Assembly: GCA_020853995.1 (NCBI GenBank)
Contig: JADYXV010000089.1
Location: forward strand, 1-9,250
Source: Novosphingobium sp.
GTDB taxonomy: Bacteria; Pseudomonadota; Alphaproteobacteria; Sphingomonadales; Sphingomonadaceae
Direction of reading: 5' to 3'
Length of the DNA: 9,250 nucleotides
Shown here in pieces: positions 6,734 to 9,250 of the stretch (position 1 is the stretch's first letter; each line of letters begins with the position of its first letter). The notes under the pieces are model-generated. The model was given only the letters and a program-made list of their open reading frames with translations. It was not told where the DNA came from and searched no databases. A program made the translations under genes and the position numbers.

Positions 6734-8944
6734 TCAGAACTTTGCGCCAACCGTTATGCCATACGTGCGCGGATTGCCGATGTGGTTGTAATCAAATCCA
6801 AAACCGGCAAGCAGGTCAACGCGCGACGTGAAGTAGAACTTGTCTGACAGGTTCTTGCCCCAGATCGATGCGCTGAAGCGTCCGTTGGCGCTTTCCCAAT
6901 CGATATGCCCGCCTACAATCGCATAGGACGTTTGCCGCAAACGGGGGATGTTCAGCACTTCGAAGAACTGGCTGGTCTGGTAGGCGATGTCGGGGTGGAT
7001 CGATAGCTGGCCCATGTCTCCGTCAAACAGGGTCAAGTCGATTGTCGTGTTGAAGGTGAGGCTTGGCGCATTTGACAAGCGGTTGCCCGCCACGTTGTTG
7101 CCGCTGACAATGCCTTGCTGGATCTTTGTTGCCAGAATGCCCATGCCGCTGTGGATGGTCAGTTTGTCACTGGCACGGATCGTCAGTTCCGCCTCGCCGC
7201 CGTAAATTCGCGATTTGGGGATGTTGAGCAGCGTTTGCGCCGCTGTATTGGGATCGATGTTGATGAACTGCTGGTTGCGGTAATCGTAATAGAAACCGGC
7301 AAGGTTCAATGTGATCCGGCGATCAAGGAACTGCGTCTTGGCCCCCAGTTCATAAGCGGTGACTTCCTCGGCCTTGGCGACAGACAACTCCGATGGATCG
7401 AAAAACGCCTGCGCGTTGAAGCTTGGTGCGCGATAGCCACGGCTTACATTGGCATAGATCAGATTGCCGTCAGCCAGCTTGAAATCTACGCCGATCTTGC
7501 CCGACAGATTGTCTTGCGAATACTTGAGCGCCGAAAGCGGGATCAGGTTGGCGATTAGTGAGCCGTCAACGCCCAATGCGTCTGATTTGAAATCGGTCTG
7601 TTCGCCGGTATCGTGCGTATAACGCAAACCACCGCGCAATGTGACCGCATCCGACAACGCATATTTCACATCGGAATAGATGGCGTAGCTTTTCTTCACC
7701 TGAGTGAAGTTGTTGCGGAACAGGCAGGCAAGCGGCAGACCAACCGCACAATCGTTGGCAGTTATGCCAGCCAAGCCATCGGAATCAATGTCTTTTCCGA
7801 TCTCGAAGGTGGTTTCGTTAAACACTTTTTCGCGATGGAAATAGGCACCAAGGATGAAGTCGAACGGGCCGCCGGTGTCGCTGGTCAGGCGCAAGTCCTG
7901 TGCAAACTGGGTTGCGCGGTCGGTATAGGGGATTTCCAGCAGTTCCGAAGCAGTGCCGTCAGTGTCCTCATAGAAGAACAGGTTGCCCTTGTCCCACGCG
8001 GTGATGCTGGTGATCGCCAAGGCATCGGAGATGTCGAACGTGCTTGTCAACGCCACGGAATAGGTCCGCGCCTGACGCTTGGTATCAATGTTCGAAGCAA
8101 TCTCGCGGCGGCCAAGGCCGGGGCGGTTGACCGCTTCGGGCTGGGCATAAATGCCGTAATTCTGCGGGTTCTGATAGCTTGTCGATGCGCGCAACACAAA
8201 GCGCACGCTTTCGCTGGCTTCAAAGTTCAACGTGCCACGGATGGCGTATTCATCGGTTGAAGCAAGATCGGGTTTGCCGGGCACAACATTCTTGAACCAG
8301 CCATCGGCGCGGGCATAAGTCCCCGCTATGCGCAGGGCGGCCTTTTCGCCCAAAGGCACGTTGAACGCAGCATTCAGGTCAACGCGGTCATAATTGCCAT
8401 AGCCTGCGTTGACGTAACCGCTTGTTTCACCAAGCTTTGCACCACGCGCAATGATGTTTACCGCGCCGCCAGTGGTGTTCTTGCCATAAAGCGTGCCCTG
8501 CGGTCCGCGCAGCACTTCCACACGTTCCAGATCGTACATCGTCACGCCCAGGAACGCGAAATTGCCTTTGTAAACTTCGTCATAATAGGTGGCGACAGGG
8601 CTGGACTGGTTTAGGCTGTAATCCGACATCGAAACGCCGCGCAAAGCGAAGATCGGCGTATTGTCGCCCACAATCGACGTCAGTTGCAGGTTCGCAACCT
8701 TCGTCACCAGACTGTCGACGCTGCTAACCCTCGATTTGGCCAACGTATCGCCGCTGATTGCTGAAATCGAAATCGGCACTGCTTGCAGGCTTTCAGACCG
8801 CTTGGCTGCGGTCACCACAATTTCGCCTTCGGGTATGACGTTTTCCGCTTTGGCGTCTTGTGCCATAGCAGGTGTCAGGTGAAATGCGGATGCTATGGCT
8901 ACCCCAGCCAGCGCGGTTCCGCGAAAAAGACGTTCCCTCATCAT
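6734..8944 (-). CDS. TonB-dependent outer-membrane receptor, complete
   Basis: The product is 736 residues. A signal peptide ends at AMA (residues 26-28). A TonB box EIVVTA (41-46) follows, then the plug domain (about 53-165) with the typical VEVLRGPQGTLYGKNTTGG (142-160), then a beta-barrel ending in ITVGAKF with the terminal Phe needed for outer-membrane insertion. It imports a ligand across the outer membrane with TonB-ExbBD energy. No N-terminal signalling domain or SusC-type CarboxypepD-like domain is present, so it is a plain receptor of the type abundant in sphingomonads. Two close cysteines (399 and 407) in a predicted loop could form a disulfide. Two ATGs are adjacent: GGGAG (8949-8953) is 4 bases from the first and 7 from the second, so the true start may be one codon later. 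Between a probable cytochrome and two catabolic enzymes, it more likely imports a carbon source than iron; that is inference. Confidence 0.93.
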   Translation of the reverse strand: MMRERLFRGTALAGVAIASAFHLTPAMAQDAKAENVIPEGEIVVTAAKRSESLQAVPISISAISGDTLAKSRVSSVDSLVTKVANLQLTSIVGDNTPIFALRGVSMSDYSLNQSSPVATYYDEVYKGNFAFLGVTMYDLERVEVLRGPQGTLYGKNTTGGAVNIIARGAKLGETSGYVNAGYGNYDRVDLNAAFNVPLGEKAALRIAGTYARADGWFKNVVPGKPDLASTDEYAIRGTLNFEASESVRFVLRASTSYQNPQNYGIYAQPEAVNRPGLGRREIASNIDTKRQARTYSVALTSTFDISDALAITSITAWDKGNLFFYEDTDGTASELLEIPYTDRATQFAQDLRLTSDTGGPFDFILGAYFHREKVFNETTFEIGKDIDSDGLAGITANDCAVGLPLACLFRNNFTQVKKSYAIYSDVKYALSDAVTLRGGLRYTHDTGEQTDFKSDALGVDGSLIANLIPLSALKYSQDNLSGKIGVDFKLADGNLIYANVSRGYRAPSFNAQAFFDPSELSVAKAEEVTAYELGAKTQFLDRRITLNLAGFYYDYRNQQFINIDPNTAAQTLLNIPKSRIYGGEAELTIRASDKLTIHSGMGILATKIQQGIVSGNNVAGNRLSNAPSLTFNTTIDLTLFDGDMGQLSIHPDIAYQTSQFFEVLNIPRLRQTSYAIVGGHIDWESANGRFSASIWGKNLSDKFYFTSRVDLLAGFGFDYNHIGNPRTYGITVGAKF

Positions 8945-8948
8945 GTAT

Positions 8949-8953
8949 CTCCC
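8949..8953 (-). promoter_or_regulatory. Ribosome binding site of the complete receptor gene
   Basis: Read on the minus strand, GGGAG sits in the 14-base gap after the stop of the upstream gene. Its spacing is 4 bases to the first ATG (8944) and 7 bases to the second (8941), which slightly favours the second codon as the true start. Confidence 0.6.
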
Positions 8954-8958
8954 AATTT

Positions 8959-9250
8959 TTAGGGTGAGTGTGTTTTTGCTCTGTCCTGCGAAAAACCTTT
9001 GACTAGCCGCGCTCTTGTTTCGGCGCGTTCGAGGCGAAGGGGATGACGGCGCAGATGTCCTATTTCTTCAGGGCTATAGGGCCTGAAGTCTGCGGGCATG
9101 TGGGCCGGATCAAACGTGTAAAGCGTCCAGTTGACGAGGTTCGCCAACCGCGTGTCATCAAGATCGACAGTGGATACACCGGGCACTCGCGCAAGAAATT
9201 CGCGCCCGCCCGGAACGCCCAAAAAGCGCCCCACTTCGTTTTTTATTGGC
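8959..9250 (-). CDS. Probable c-type cytochrome, C-terminal part (cut by window edge)
   Basis: The minus-strand frame is open to the window edge and ends at a TAA (8959-8961), giving about 96 residues. A GTG at 9232-9234 is in frame, but the reading continues upstream (PIKNE before VGRFLG), so the true start probably lies outside. The stretches GRFLGVPGGREFLARVPGV, LANLVNWTLYTFDP and DFRPYSPEEIGHLRRHPL match, from memory, the C-terminal region of small periplasmic c-type cytochromes associated with quinoprotein alcohol or amine dehydrogenases. No CXXCH haem motif is in the visible part; it would lie further upstream, so the call is provisional. It precedes the receptor by 14 bases and is probably in the same operon. 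If correct, it would accept electrons from a periplasmic dehydrogenase encoded beyond the edge. Confidence 0.55.
   Translation of the reverse strand, partial: PIKNEVGRFLGVPGGREFLARVPGVSTVDLDDTRLANLVNWTLYTFDPAHMPADFRPYSPEEIGHLRRHPLRLERAETRARLVKGFSQDRAKTHSP

Overview
The window reads as accessory, catabolic DNA from an alphaproteobacterium, most likely a sphingomonad (Novosphingobium/Sphingobium-like). That placement is an inference from protein style: two TonB-dependent receptors, an ACSF2-type acyl-CoA ligase, and moderately GC-rich, densely packed genes. No RNA gene, insertion sequence or CRISPR array is visible, and no stretch longer than about 75 bases lacks a gene.

Left block, plus strand (1-3650). 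The 3' end of a TonB-dependent receptor gene is followed by a 72-base gap holding a strong 18-bp stem-loop. Next comes a secreted DUF218/YdcF-like protein (406-1656), whose stop codon overlaps the GTG start of a secreted GH92 glycosidase (1653-3650). An outer-membrane receptor plus two exported proteins looks like a small uptake-and-degradation unit for a mannose-containing glycan. The GH92 protein keeps the catalytic-base Asp motif, but has Gln where ordinary GH92 alpha-mannosidases carry the catalytic-acid Glu. This change is associated with enzymes that cleave mannose from a phosphate leaving group. It is the most interesting observation in the window.

Right block, minus strand (9250 down to 3663). 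The order of transcription is: the C-terminal part of a probable c-type cytochrome (incomplete at the window edge), a complete TonB-dependent receptor, an aldehyde dehydrogenase and an acyl-CoA synthetase. Gaps are 14 and 45 bases, and the last pair overlaps by 4 bases, so this is very probably one operon. A coherent reading is: import across the outer membrane, periplasmic oxidation of an alcohol or amine to an aldehyde with electrons passed to cytochrome c (the dehydrogenase would lie beyond the right edge), then aldehyde to acid, then acid to CoA thioester for beta-oxidation-type breakdown.

The two blocks converge with only 12 bases between their stop codons and no convincing terminator there. 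The GH92 protein also ends somewhat early for its family at this junction.
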